Shown here piece by piece: positions 24,526 through 35,551 of a DNA stretch of 64,000 bases. The DNA comes from Lotus japonicus (lineage: Eukaryota > Streptophyta > Magnoliopsida > Fabales > Fabaceae). The position numbers were made by a program, and so were the translations under genes. Each line of letters begins with the position of its first letter. Position 1 is the first letter of the stretch. The stretch spans positions 61,556,195 through 61,620,194 of the forward strand of contig NC_080046.1 of the NCBI RefSeq assembly GCF_012489685.1, read 5' to 3'. The notes under the pieces are model-generated. The model did not search any database. It saw nothing but the letters and a program-made list of their open reading frames with translations, and was not told where the DNA came from.

Positions 24526-27361
24526 TGTAACACCCCAATTTCTCAACTGAGGAGTCACATTAGTAACCTAACAAAGTCTAAGGACCAATCTGCAATCCCT
24601 AAAAACCAAGGGAATTTTTTTCTGTAAAACAACTAAACACTTCGGCTAAAAGGTTGGAAACATACCATAACTTTATTTAGATAACTTGTTTCCCGATATA
24701 CAGTAATAATAGTTTACAATACCATAAGTAAGGTTCAGAATAAACATGCGCACTTTAACAGTGGCGGAAGCAAGACTTTAATAACAGAGTTCTCATAAAG
24801 TAAAAGAGACTCCAACATAATCCACAAGAAGAGAAGCAAAGCTGCTTCTCATACCTCTACTCCACCGCTTACAACTCGATCTCCAACTCGAGTAGCTATG
24901 CCTCGGCGGAAGGATCTCCATCGCCTAATAGCGTTAAGCGCCCAAACAACAAGTAGCAAATAGAAAGGGTTAACTCCATGCAATTACCATGTATAAAAGA
25001 GAAAAATCATGCTGTTCGAATTTAATTACCTGGCATGGTAAATAACTAGCAACATAACTCAACTCATATATCAACAACTTAAACATAAATCGGACTCAGA
25101 TAATAATAACCTCAACAATGTAACATCAAATCAGATATCAATAAACCGATACGAAAATCCAACAACATAGGGTCAGGTGTTAGTTCCCTATAATGCAACT
25201 ATATGCTGCTAACAAAATGGATCGATCAATATCGTCTCTCAAGACGGGACAATGATAGGACACACCTCCTCATTGCCACTTATAACGTCATACATGACGG
25301 GACAATCATAGGACACACCTCCTAATCGCCACTTAACGTCACACAAGACGGGACAATCATAGGACACACCTCCTGATCGCCACTTAGCATCTCGCAAGAT
25401 GGGACAATGATAGGACACACCTCCTCATCGCCACTTGACTCAAGCCCTATATGCCAAGTCAGACAATAACAAAGCCCACCCAAGGACCAATCCAAAGTAA
25501 CCACATGTTCCATCCACTAGGAAGCAGTAACGACAGAAACCAGTAAACGGCCGAAGCCTCTCAGAAAACATTTTCCAAATTCAGCATAATAATCATAATC
25601 ATCTGCCAATCAATATAAACATCTTCATCTCAAACACAGGCAGTGCGATAAAAGCATGCAAGACTCAAAGACGCTCTAAAACCGAGTTACCCTTACCTTC
25701 GTGAGTAGAAGTTGGGCATGGAAATTGCGAACCTAGAACAAAGAAAACACAATCATCAACACAAGCTTCACTAGGAGCAACATGATCTACTAATACTAAT
25801 CGAAATCGTAAAGAAAGCCTCTAAAGCTTCAGAGTTCCTATTTAGGCACAAATTGACAACGGAGACTTCGTTCGCTAAAACGAGCATAACTCGAGCTACA
25901 GAACTCAGAATGACACGAAACCGGCGTCAAAATTTCGACAATTGAAAGAGCTACGCAATGGCTCAGGTCATAGAGACCCAAAAATTATTTTTGGACACGG
26001 TACCCAAGCAATTAGGTTTCGGCCACTATGGAAAATAGGGTTTTCGAACTTTTTCTTCGATCTAAATCAATTCACAAGGTAGTTTTAGGGTAAAACTAAG
26101 GCAAAGAAATTGTCGGAACAATTTTCGGACAATCGGGTCGAAATACGACTATCCAGGGGCATTTTGGTCCAAAATAAAGGCTCAAAACTTCAAAGTTATC
26201 AGTTCGGAAAACAAATTTGACAGCATTGATCCTCATGACATCCGTGACAACAAATCCTAAAGGCACGAAGTCAGATTACAGCTTTTCGACAATAAAGTTT
26301 CGAAATGTGCGACTAATGGGGTTTTGAATCAATTTTTCAGATCTTGGACAACTGAATCGCAATCGGCGATTACTGACAGAGGTTTTAGACTCATGGGAAC
26401 ATAAGGAACATAACCCAACCAAGAAATCAAGGAAATCGGACAATTTTAGAAAAAGCTCAAAACTATGAGCACAGAAACGACTTCAAAAACGCAACAGAAA
26501 CAGTAAACAGAGGTAGGATTCATGCTAGTTACCTCAATACCTAGAAGTAGGGACGAACTGCACGAAGATTGGTCAAGTTTTCGCGAAAATTTCTCCTCTC
26601 CTCCTCTCTCCTTGCTCGCGGCCTTGAATGGGTGAGAATGAAGAGATTTTGCTTTTTCGAGCTATTTATAGGCAGGTGAAATCGCGGGAAAATGAAAATT
26701 TCGCGATTCCGATTTTTGCAGCACGTCCACCGAGGAATTCTAAGAGAGATTCTGGCGTCAGAATTCCAGAACTCAAAACAATTATCTATGATTTGGGAAA
26801 AACGATATCTAAAATCCCAAAGGCGGTGTAAGTTAATCTGTCCCGTTAAACTACTTTTTGCTATGATGCTCAGACGACAAAACTTCCTTCTGAAGAAAGA
26901 TTGGAAATGTCGAAATAAATCTGGCAACGCGGACGGAAACTTCGTTAGAAGTCCCGAATAGAAAAAGTCTTCATCCATCGCTCGAATCTAGGGTTTCGAA
27001 GCAAGGAAATTAGCGTCGTCGGACTTCCGAAAAGTGAATACTATCGTGCGTACAGTCTAGAGTTCCGAAATGAAACGCTGGTCGAAGGAAAAATAAAGAA
27101 AATCTTTAAATTTTCCAAGGATTCGAAATATCACTTAAAACGTTGCTCTAAAGCGAAATTAGCCTATTCTGGACACGCTTGCCATAAGGCGGGTGTGCAG
27201 ACGACTCGCTCTAATTCCTAAAATGACTACGCAACATTCCTCAAGCAATTCCTGAACTTTCTTCTTCATTAATCTTTCTCAAATATCAAACTCCTGTCAC
27301 GCTTACACTGATTCTACGCGTGAGTCGGAAATTAGCTTGTTCTGAAAATCCAGGTCTTACA
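24526..27361 (-). repeat. Gypsy 5' LTR
   Basis: 2,836 bp, nearly identical to 16831-19665. The differences I saw cluster toward the end near 26840-27295, plus one in the tandem array (CATCGCC/CATTGCC). Confidence 0.92.
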
Positions 27362-29132
27362 GGCTACTGATTTGGAAAGGTTTGAAAAGAGGTTTTTCAA
27401 GTTGACATCCTTTAGGGATATCAAGATTAGAAGAGGAAGGTTCAATCTTGACCTTTTCTTTTCCTTTCCTGGAAGAGGAATCCTGCACTTGGGACTCTCC
27501 AAGAATTTGAAGATACTTATTGGTATAATTGGATTGTTCCATGAGGTCTTTGATGTCTTTACCAGTGACATCACCTTCTTCTTTCCTAGTCTTGAAGGGA
27601 GAAGCTAGGACAGGTGTAGATTGAGCTCCTTTAAGAAGGAAAGGAGTTTTAGGCGGCAGGTTAGAAAGGGTTTCTTTTCCATCCTTATGCTGCCATTTAA
27701 CCATGTCAATTTGGAAGGGGTAAGATTTCCAATTCTTGTTGGCATAATCTTGAAACCATTCAAAAAAGAAGATGTTTTGCTGGGTTTTCTCAAGGAACCC
27801 ATAGAATTTTTCTTGGATCTTCTTTCTCTTTTCACCCTGATACTTTGCAAAGAACCATTTTCTTTGCTGAGTCCATCGGTCAGAGTAGAAATCTGCCTTG
27901 ATACTTTCTTTGTCGATGACGAATTCAGTAGTGATTGCTCCAATGAAATCAGAAGTTTCTCCAGGGGTTTCTAGAGAAGAATACGTTGGAGATAAGGTGG
28001 ATTGATGTTCTTCATCACCCTTGTCATAGGTAGTCTTGACAGGAGTGGTATTGACATATCCAGCCAAATGGATAGCAGATCCGTCATGAGAGAGGGAAGG
28101 TCGAGCGCTAGACTCGGGTTGGTTCCTTCTAGTCATAGAAAAAGATCTTCTAGACATGGCGGATTGGAAATCATTTGAGGATGTCCTAATAGATCTAGGG
28201 ATAGAGAAGGAATTTCTCCTATCAAAGATGAGATCTACTTGGCCAGATTGGTGTTGGATGATTTCACGAAACTCAGGAGTTTCAACAGGTTGGGCTGGAG
28301 TAGCCTTTTCCAAAGACCATTTTTCTGGAAGGGTGATATCACTCCATTGGATGGTTTTGGGCACAATAACATTGGCCTTATCATAATCTGTGAGGAAGAG
28401 GGTAGTTTCTCCAGATTTTTCACAATTGGTTCGCAAGAAATAAGATTTGATAGAGTTCATTACCTTGTATTGAACCCTGTAGATCAAAGAGATTGGAATG
28501 GAATCTTCTTTCATATCAAGGCCGTGAAGCTTGATATTTAGGAAGAGGACATCAAGGATGTTTTTATCTTCCAGACTAACAGTTAGATCTGGGAAGCAAT
28601 TGAAAAAGATTGGTCCATTACTCAGGCTGGTTTCAACCGTTCCTAAGAGGGAGTCATGGAATTGATTATGTCTAACATCCCTAAGACAAAGGAGTACAGC
28701 GATGTCAAGAGATTTCCTGGTTAGGGGTTTAAGACCAACTTGAACACTACCTATATGAAGATAGTTGAAGTTCTTGCTGATATGTTCTTTGATGCTTTTC
28801 TCGGAAAGCAGATGGATTTCTTCATCATCAGATCTGAGCTTATAGGTTTGCTCAACGGTTTTGATAATGAAATCTGATCGTTTGAAAAAGGATCTGTTTG
28901 GTTTGTAGATCTCAGCATGAGAGATTTTTGGAATTTCCCAGTTGTCAAGATCTTGATTGATATCTTCAAAATGAATTTCTTCTTTGAAGACAGATTTGGA
29001 TAATTGATTGGATTGATGAGGATGATCGATAGAAGAAGAAGAGGGTTGGGAAGATCTGAAAGAAAGCTTAGAAGAGAAAGAGCGAAGCATCAAGAAAGAT
29101 AGATCTTCCTCACCCGTAAGTATCATTGCCAT
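27362..29132 (-). pseudogene. pararetrovirus ORF1, left copy, N-terminal (movement protein) part
   Basis: Open from the ATG at 29132 to the Gypsy junction. It carries the 30K-superfamily-like movement protein region (around LTRKSLDIAVLLCLRDVRHN and the following beta-rich part), then a hydrophilic linker. It is the same as residues 1 to about 590 of the right-arm polyprotein, with an Arg for Gly difference in the YKPN(R/G)SFFKRSD segment. After the junction the frame enters the Gypsy LTR and stops at once, so any product would be a movement-protein-containing fragment without the coat protein and enzymes. Confidence 0.88.
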
Positions 29133-29535
29133 CACCTGGTTCTATAGAAACAGATAAATAAATTAGAAATATAAGTTAGGTTATGCGTTGTTCTTAATAG
29201 TTGAGCAGTATAGATCTGGATCAGACTTAAGCCACCACAAAAAGAAACTAAACAAGGACATTAGAAATATTCAGAACTTAATAACATGTCTGTAGTATGG
29301 CCAATATAGACTTACTGCCACACAGGGACTTACTGCCTTCAACGCCTCCGCTGCAGAGATGATCATAAGTCTGAATAGTAATAATCCTAGAAGGTTTTCA
29401 AAAGAGCTTTCATTTTAGTTTAGTTCAAAGTGTACTACCAGTCCAGATCCCGACCATAGTGCTTAATTATATAAGAACAGAACAGAGAAACAACTTATAT
29501 CTAACATATTTAGCATGTTCCTACTTCCCCATCAG

Positions 29536-29547
29536 GCTCTGATACCA
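29536..29547 (-). other. pararetrovirus primer-binding site (left copy)
   Basis: Minus strand TGGTATCAGAGC, the tRNA-Met site that marks position 1 of caulimovirid genomes. Only the left copy keeps it whole; the right copy begins about 27 bp downstream of it. The noncoding leader between here and ORF1 (29133-29535, and 29562-29946 in the right copy) has only short ORFs. Confidence 0.88.
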
Positions 29548-29946
29548 AGAGGGGGTCGGAACATGCTAAATATGTTAGATATAAGTTGTTTCTCTGTTCT
29601 GTTCTTGTATAATTAAGCACTATGGTCGGGATCTGGACTGGTAGTACACTTTGAACTAAACTAAAATGAAAGCTCTTTTGAAAACCTTCTAGGATTATTA
29701 CTATTCAGACTTATGATCATCTCTGCAGCGGAGGCGTTGAAGGCAGTAAGTCCCTGTGTGGCAGTAAGTCTATATTGGCCATACTACAGACATGTTATTA
29801 AGTTCTGAATATTTCTAATGTCCTTGTTTAGTTTCTTTTTGTGGTGGCTTAAGTCTGATCCAGATCTATACTGCTCAACTATTAAGAACAACGCAGAACC
29901 TAACTTATATTTCTAATTTATTTATCTGTTTCTATAGAACCAGGTG

Positions 29947-32900
29947 ATGGCGATGATACTTACGGGTGAGGAAGATCTATCTTTCTTGATGCTTCGCTCT
30001 TTCTCTTCTAAGCTTTCTTTCAGATCTTCCCAACCCTCTTCTTCTTCTATCGATCATCCTCATCAATCCAATCAATTATCCAAATCTGTCTTCAAAGAAG
30101 AAATTCATTTTGAAGATATCAATCAAGATCTTGACAACTGGGAAATTCCAAAAATCTCTCATGCTGAGATCTACAAACCAAACGGATCCTTTTTCAAACG
30201 ATCAGATTTCATTATCAAAACCGTTGAGCAAACCTATAAGCTCAGATCTGATGATGAAGAAATCCATCTGCTTTCCGAGAAAAGCATCAAAGAACATATC
30301 AGCAAGAACTTCAACTATCTTCATATAGGTAGTGTTCAAGTTGGTCTTAAACCCCTAACCAGGAAATCTCTTGACATCGCTGTACTCCTTTGTCTTAGGG
30401 ATGTTAGACATAATCAATTCCATGACTCCCTCTTAGGAACGGTTGAAACCAGCCTGAGTAATGGACCAATCTTTTTCAATTGCTTCCCAGATCTAACTGT
30501 TAGTCTGGAAGATAAAAACATCCTTGATGTCCTCTTCCTAAATATCAAGCTTCACGGCCTTGATATGAAAGAAGATTCCATTCCAATCTCTTTGATCTAC
30601 AGGGTTCAATACAAGGTAATGAACTCTATCAAATCTTATTTCTTGCGAACCAATTGTGAAAAATCTGGAGAAACTACCCTCTTCCTCACAGATTATGATA
30701 AGGCCAATGTTATTGTGCCCAAAACCATCCAATGGAGTGATATCACCCTTCCAGAAAAATGGTCTTTGGAAAAGGCTACTCCAGCCCAACCTGTTGAAAC
30801 TCCTGAGTTTCGTGAAATCATCCAACACCAATCTGGCCAAGTAGATCTCATCTTTGATAGGAGAAATTCCTTCTCTATCCCTAGATCTATTAGGACATCC
30901 TCAAATGATTTCCAATCCGCCATGTCTAGAAGATCTTTTTCTATGACTAGAAGGAACCAACCCGAGTCTAGCGCTCGACCTTCCCTCTCTCATGACGGAT
31001 CTGCTATCCATTTGGCTGGATATGTCAATACCACTCCTGTCAAGACTACCTATGACAAGGGTGATGAAGAACATCAATCCACCTTATCTCCAACGTATTC
31101 TTCTCTAGAAACCCCTGGAGAAACTTCTGATTTCATTGGAGCAATCACTACTGAATTCGTCATCGACAAAGAAAGTATCAAGGCAGATTTCTACTCTGAC
31201 CGATGGACTCAGCAAAGAAAATGGTTCTTTGCAAAGTATCAGGGTGAAAAGAGAAAGAAGATCCAAGAAAAATTCTATGGGTTCCTTGAGAAAACCCAGC
31301 AAAACATCTTCTTTTTTGAATGGTTTCAAGATTATGCCAACAAGAATTGGAAATCTTACCCCTTCCAAATTGACATGGTTAAATGGCAGCATAAGGATGG
31401 AAAAGAAACCCTTTCTAACCTGCCGCCTAAAACTCCTTTCCTTCTTAAAGGAGCTCAATCTACACCTGTCCTAGCTTCTCCCTTCAAGACTAGGAAAGAA
31501 GAAGGTGATGTCACTGGTAAAGACATCAAAGACCTCATGGAACAATCCAATTATACCAATAAGTATCTTCAAATTCTTGGAGAGTCCCAAGTGCAGGATT
31601 CCTCTTCCAGGAAAGGAAAAGAAAAGGTCAAGATTGAACCTTCCTCTTCTAATCTTGATATCCCTAAAGGATGTCAACTTGAAAAACCTCTTTTCAAACC
31701 TTTCCAAATCAGTAGCCGTTCCAGACACTCGGCTCAAACTCTTCGAGCAAAAAAGGAATCTGACAATGAGCTCCTCCAAAAGGTGGTAGAGCAACTTCAG
31801 CTTCTCAAACAAGTTATTCCTGAGACACCGGAACCTCCTGAGACTCCGGAACCTACTCCGGAAGCAGTTTCTAATCCCACTATTACTGCTCCTCCTCCTC
31901 CAAAAACTCGTACTTCTACTCGTAATACCTCTACTTCTTTAAATAATATTGAAGATGGTAAGGTTGAGAATGATTCTGATATTCAATCTATGAAGTCTGA
32001 CGTTCAATCTATCAAAAGTATTCCGGTCAATACTGTCATTCACAATTCTAAGAATCAGTGGAGAAAAGAAACCAAGCTCTACTATCCTAGAGCTACTGCT
32101 CCTGATCTTCTTTTAGAAGAATCTTCAAACTTCAAAAGCTTCAGTGCCAACAATGTCTATGAATGGAATATTGATGGTGAAAACGAGTATGGCATCACCA
32201 AGATCCTCCAAAATATGACTATGGTAGCCACTGCCTATGTTACCGCCAACAATTGTCCTGAATCTCTTATCGTTGAAGTCTTGGTTGCTGGTTTCTGTGG
32301 CCAGCTCAAAGGTTGGTGGGATAATTATCTCACTCAAGACGAGAAGGATCAGATCTTGACCGCTGTCAAGACTGATGAAGAAGGTAATCCTATCATGGAA
32401 GATGGCAAATTCATCTCTGATGCTGTCAACTCCTTAATCTTTACCATAGCCCAACATTTTGTTGGAGATCCTTCCCTCATCAAGGACAGATCTGGTGATC
32501 TTTTGTCCAATCTTAAGTGCAAATCTTTGGGTGATTTCAGATGGTATAAGGATACCTTCCTGACCAGGGTTTACACCCGAGAAGACAGCCAACAAGCTTT
32601 CTGGAAAGAGAAATTCCTGGCCGGACTTCCTAAATCTTTTGGCGACAAAGTTCGTGAGAAACTTAGAAGCCAAAATCCGGGGGGAGAAATCCCATATCAC
32701 ACCCTTAGTTATGGACAGCTCATAGCAATCATTCAAAGAGTTGCTCTCAAAATCTGTCAGGATGACAAAATCCAACAGCAACTCACTAAGGAGAAGTCTC
32801 AGAATCGCAGGGATTTGGGTACTTTCTGCGAACAATTTGGAATTCAAGGTTGTCCCAAGAAACCTAAACCCAGAAAGCGAGATCCTCCTCCCAAACAACA

Positions 32901-35550
32901 ATGGAGAAAGAGATCTAGCAGGAATGATCATAGGAAACCCAAGCCTAGATCAAAACCCCAATCTTCGCAAATTCCAAAAAACCCTCCTGAGACTAGACCC
33001 TCTCAAGGAAAAGATGTTACCTGCTACAACTGCGGCAAGCCGGGCCATATTAGCAGGTATTGCAGACTCAAAAGGAGAATCTCTGAGCTTCATCTTGAAC
33101 CTGAGATCGAAGACAAGATCAACAATCTCCTCATTCAAACTTCTGATGAAGAAGAATCTAATCCTTCGGATTCTGAGGTCTCTGAAGACCTAAATCAAAT
33201 TCAGAATGATGATTCTCAATCATCATCCTCCGTCAATACCTTGTCCATCAACACTTTGACCAATGAACAAGATCTTCTCTTCAGGGCCATTAATTCTATC
33301 CCTGATCCTGAGGAAAAGAAAATCTATTTGGAACGCCTGAGATCTACTCTTGAAGATAGGCCTCCCAAAAGTCCTATAACCACCAATAAATTCAATCTCA
33401 GAGATACTTTCAAGCGTCTTGAGAAATCTACAGTCAAACCCGTCACTATCCAAGACCTTCAATCTGAAGTCAATTCCCTCAAGACTGAGGTTAAAAGTCT
33501 CAAACAAATCCAAAATAGTCAGCAGCTTATCTTGGAAAAACTGACTAGAAATTATGAGGAAGATGATTCTTCTGTACCTGATTCCAGTCCTGCTCCTAAC
33601 AACAATTGCGAAGACTTTATGGAAAATATTAACCAGGTCACCATTCAGAAATTCTTCATCCATGTCAAAATCCTCATAGGAGATTTTATTCTCGAAATCC
33701 CTGCCCTCTTTGACACAGGGGCAGATTCCAGTTGTATCTCGGAGGGACTCATTCCCACCAGATATTTTGAGAAAACTACTGAGAAGCTCAGCGCTGCTGA
33801 AGGATCTAGACTAAAGATCAAGTATAAAATCCCCTCAGCTATCATAAAAAATGGTAGTCTTGAAATCGAAACTCCATTTCTGTTAGTCAGAAATTTGAGT
33901 CAAAAAATCATTATAGGGACCCCTTTCATTAAGAAGCTCTTCCCCTATAATACTGACGAAAACGGCATCACTGTTCAGCATCTTGGACAGCCTATCTTGT
34001 TCAAATTCTCTGAACCTCCCATAGATAAGACTTTGAACGTCATATCCTACAAGGAGAAGCAGATCAACTTCCTCAAGGAAGAAATCTCTTACAGAACCAT
34101 TGAGGATCAATTGCAACAACCTTCTGTTAAATCAAGGATTGAGAATATTTTGGAAGATATTCAATCTAACATCTGTTCTGATCTACCCAACGCCTTTTGG
34201 GAAAGGAAGAGCCATATGGTGGAACTTCCTTATGAAAAAGATTTTTCAGACAAACAGATTCCAACCAAGGCTAGGCCTATTCAAATGAATGAAGAACTTC
34301 TTCATTTCTGCCAAAAGGAAATCAATGATCTCCTTGAAAAGAAACTTATTCGCAGGAGTAAGAGCCCTTGGTCCTGTGCAGCCTTCTATGTCAACAAACA
34401 AGCTGAGATAGAACGGGGAACCCCTAGGCTGGTTATTAACTACAAACCTCTCAATCAAGCCCTTTGTTGGATTAGATATCCTATCCCCAACAAGAAAGAT
34501 CTCTTAGCCAGACTGCATGATGCTAAGGTCTTTTCAAAATTCGACATGAAATCTGGATTCTGGCAAATCCAATTGCAAGAGAAGGATAGGTATAAAACTG
34601 CTTTTACTGTTCCTTTTGGGCAGTATGAGTGGAACGTTATGCCTTTTGGGCTAAAGAACGCCCCATCTGAATTCCAAAGGATTATGAACGAAATCTTCAA
34701 TCCTTATTCAAAATTCACTATTGTCTACATTGACGATGTTCTAATCTTTTCCCAAACTTTAGATCAACATTTCAAACATCTCAATACGTTCATCTCTGTT
34801 ATCAAAAGGAATAGCTTGGCTGTATCCAAGACAAAGGTCAGTTTGTTCCAAACCAAAATCAGATTCCTTGGTCACAACATCCACCAAGGAACCATCATTC
34901 CTATCAATAGAGCCATCGAGTTCACGGATAAATTCCCTGATCAAATCATTGACAAAACCCAACTACAAAGATTCCTGGGTTGTCTCAATTATGTTGCGGA
35001 CTTCTGTCCTCAACTCAGTACCATAATCAAACCCCTTCATGATAGACTCAAGAAGGATCCTCCACCTTGGTCCGATATTCATACCAATGTGGTCAAACAA
35101 ATCAAACTTCGTGTCAAGAATCTCCCTTGTCTTTATCTCCCTAATCCTCAAGCTTTCAAAATTATTGAAACTGATGCCTCTGATATTGGCTTTGGTGGTA
35201 TTTTGAAACAAAAGGTTTTTGACAAGGAACAAATTATTGCTTTTACTTCAAAACATTGGAATCCTGCTCAGCAGAATTATTCTACTGTCAAAAAAGAAGT
35301 TTTAGCAATCGTTTTATCTATTTCAAAATTTCAATCTGATTTGATTAATCAAAAATTCTTAGTCCGTGTGGACTGCAAATCTGCGAAAGAAATCTTACAA
35401 AAAGATGTCAAAAACTTAGCTTCAAAACATATCTTTGCCAGATGGCAAGCTATTTTAAGTGTTTTTGACTTTGATATTGAATATATAAAAGGATCTACCA
35501 ATTCTCTCCCTGATTTTCTTACTCGTGAATATTTGCAGGGAAGAACCTAA
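29947..35550 (+). CDS. pararetrovirus ORF1 polyprotein (MP-CP-PR-RT-RH), uninterrupted
   Basis: 1,867 residues, from ATG 29947 (the preceding in-frame GTG at 29944 is not a likely start). Order: a movement-protein region at about residues 100-260; a charged linker; a coat-protein region with KGWWDNYL near residue 790 and a CCHC knuckle at about residue 1027; an aspartic protease DTG at about 1257; RT with YIDD at about 1597; RNase H with TDAS at about 1744. There is no integrase, which separates it from LTR retrotransposons. One fused polyprotein is the arrangement in petuviruses and florendoviruses; a protease is expected to cut it. No stop or frameshift is visible, unusual for an endogenous copy. 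This copy lacks its primer site at the left end, so it is not a complete replicating unit by itself. Expression in the plant is unknown. Confidence 0.92.
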   Translation: MAMILTGEEDLSFLMLRSFSSKLSFRSSQPSSSSIDHPHQSNQLSKSVFKEEIHFEDINQDLDNWEIPKISHAEIYKPNGSFFKRSDFIIKTVEQTYKLRSDDEEIHLLSEKSIKEHISKNFNYLHIGSVQVGLKPLTRKSLDIAVLLCLRDVRHNQFHDSLLGTVETSLSNGPIFFNCFPDLTVSLEDKNILDVLFLNIKLHGLDMKEDSIPISLIYRVQYKVMNSIKSYFLRTNCEKSGETTLFLTDYDKANVIVPKTIQWSDITLPEKWSLEKATPAQPVETPEFREIIQHQSGQVDLIFDRRNSFSIPRSIRTSSNDFQSAMSRRSFSMTRRNQPESSARPSLSHDGSAIHLAGYVNTTPVKTTYDKGDEEHQSTLSPTYSSLETPGETSDFIGAITTEFVIDKESIKADFYSDRWTQQRKWFFAKYQGEKRKKIQEKFYGFLEKTQQNIFFFEWFQDYANKNWKSYPFQIDMVKWQHKDGKETLSNLPPKTPFLLKGAQSTPVLASPFKTRKEEGDVTGKDIKDLMEQSNYTNKYLQILGESQVQDSSSRKGKEKVKIEPSSSNLDIPKGCQLEKPLFKPFQISSRSRHSAQTLRAKKESDNELLQKVVEQLQLLKQVIPETPEPPETPEPTPEAVSNPTITAPPPPKTRTSTRNTSTSLNNIEDGKVENDSDIQSMKSDVQSIKSIPVNTVIHNSKNQWRKETKLYYPRATAPDLLLEESSNFKSFSANNVYEWNIDGENEYGITKILQNMTMVATAYVTANNCPESLIVEVLVAGFCGQLKGWWDNYLTQDEKDQILTAVKTDEEGNPIMEDGKFISDAVNSLIFTIAQHFVGDPSLIKDRSGDLLSNLKCKSLGDFRWYKDTFLTRVYTREDSQQAFWKEKFLAGLPKSFGDKVREKLRSQNPGGEIPYHTLSYGQLIAIIQRVALKICQDDKIQQQLTKEKSQNRRDLGTFCEQFGIQGCPKKPKPRKRDPPPKQQWRKRSSRNDHRKPKPRSKPQSSQIPKNPPETRPSQGKDVTCYNCGKPGHISRYCRLKRRISELHLEPEIEDKINNLLIQTSDEEESNPSDSEVSEDLNQIQNDDSQSSSSVNTLSINTLTNEQDLLFRAINSIPDPEEKKIYLERLRSTLEDRPPKSPITTNKFNLRDTFKRLEKSTVKPVTIQDLQSEVNSLKTEVKSLKQIQNSQQLILEKLTRNYEEDDSSVPDSSPAPNNNCEDFMENINQVTIQKFFIHVKILIGDFILEIPALFDTGADSSCISEGLIPTRYFEKTTEKLSAAEGSRLKIKYKIPSAIIKNGSLEIETPFLLVRNLSQKIIIGTPFIKKLFPYNTDENGITVQHLGQPILFKFSEPPIDKTLNVISYKEKQINFLKEEISYRTIEDQLQQPSVKSRIENILEDIQSNICSDLPNAFWERKSHMVELPYEKDFSDKQIPTKARPIQMNEELLHFCQKEINDLLEKKLIRRSKSPWSCAAFYVNKQAEIERGTPRLVINYKPLNQALCWIRYPIPNKKDLLARLHDAKVFSKFDMKSGFWQIQLQEKDRYKTAFTVPFGQYEWNVMPFGLKNAPSEFQRIMNEIFNPYSKFTIVYIDDVLIFSQTLDQHFKHLNTFISVIKRNSLAVSKTKVSLFQTKIRFLGHNIHQGTIIPINRAIEFTDKFPDQIIDKTQLQRFLGCLNYVADFCPQLSTIIKPLHDRLKKDPPPWSDIHTNVVKQIKLRVKNLPCLYLPNPQAFKIIETDASDIGFGGILKQKVFDKEQIIAFTSKHWNPAQQNYSTVKKEVLAIVLSISKFQSDLINQKFLVRVDCKSAKEILQKDVKNLASKHIFARWQAILSVFDFDIEYIKGSTNSLPDFLTREYLQGRT

Positions 35551-35551
35551 C

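Larger units (their letters stand above)
16831..27361 (-). mobile_element. Ty3/Gypsy chromovirus (Tekay/Del type) inserted in the left viral copy
   Basis: Long LTRs at 16831-19665 and 24526-27361 start TGTAACACCCC and end GGTCTTACA. The target duplication GGCTA (16826-16830 and 27362-27366) matches the uninterrupted viral sequence in the right arm. Orientation is minus: the primer site TGGTATCAGAGC (tRNA-iMet) is at 24510-24521 beside the right-hand LTR, and a PPT (TTTTTGGGGGTAGTAT) lies beside the left one. Coding order gag-protease-RT-RNase H-integrase with a C-terminal chromodomain-like segment, and the LTR length, point to the Tekay/Del clade. I counted about seven substitutions and two indels between the LTRs (about 0.25%), so the insertion is young. 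Confidence 0.95.
10974..29561 (-). repeat. left arm of the viral inverted repeat
   Basis: One full viral genome in minus orientation, about 8,050 bp once the 10,531-bp Gypsy element and its 5-bp duplication are removed. It runs from the primer site at the centre to the same site at its outer end, and so carries a short terminal redundancy (TTCCGACCCCCTCTTGGTA at both ends). Scattered single-base differences from the right arm (for example in the codons giving R/G, N/S, L/M, G/S and F/S exchanges, and a few noncoding sites) show these are two real copies. Confidence 0.9.

Noticed and set aside
25322..25513. 63-codon ORFs repeated in both Gypsy LTRs (also at 17625)
   Set aside because: They translate the 51-bp tandem units inside the LTR and show no protein features.
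16831..27361. Gypsy element as part of the virus
   Set aside because: It has LTRs, integrase and a GGCTA duplication matching the uninterrupted viral arm, so it is a later, independent insertion.
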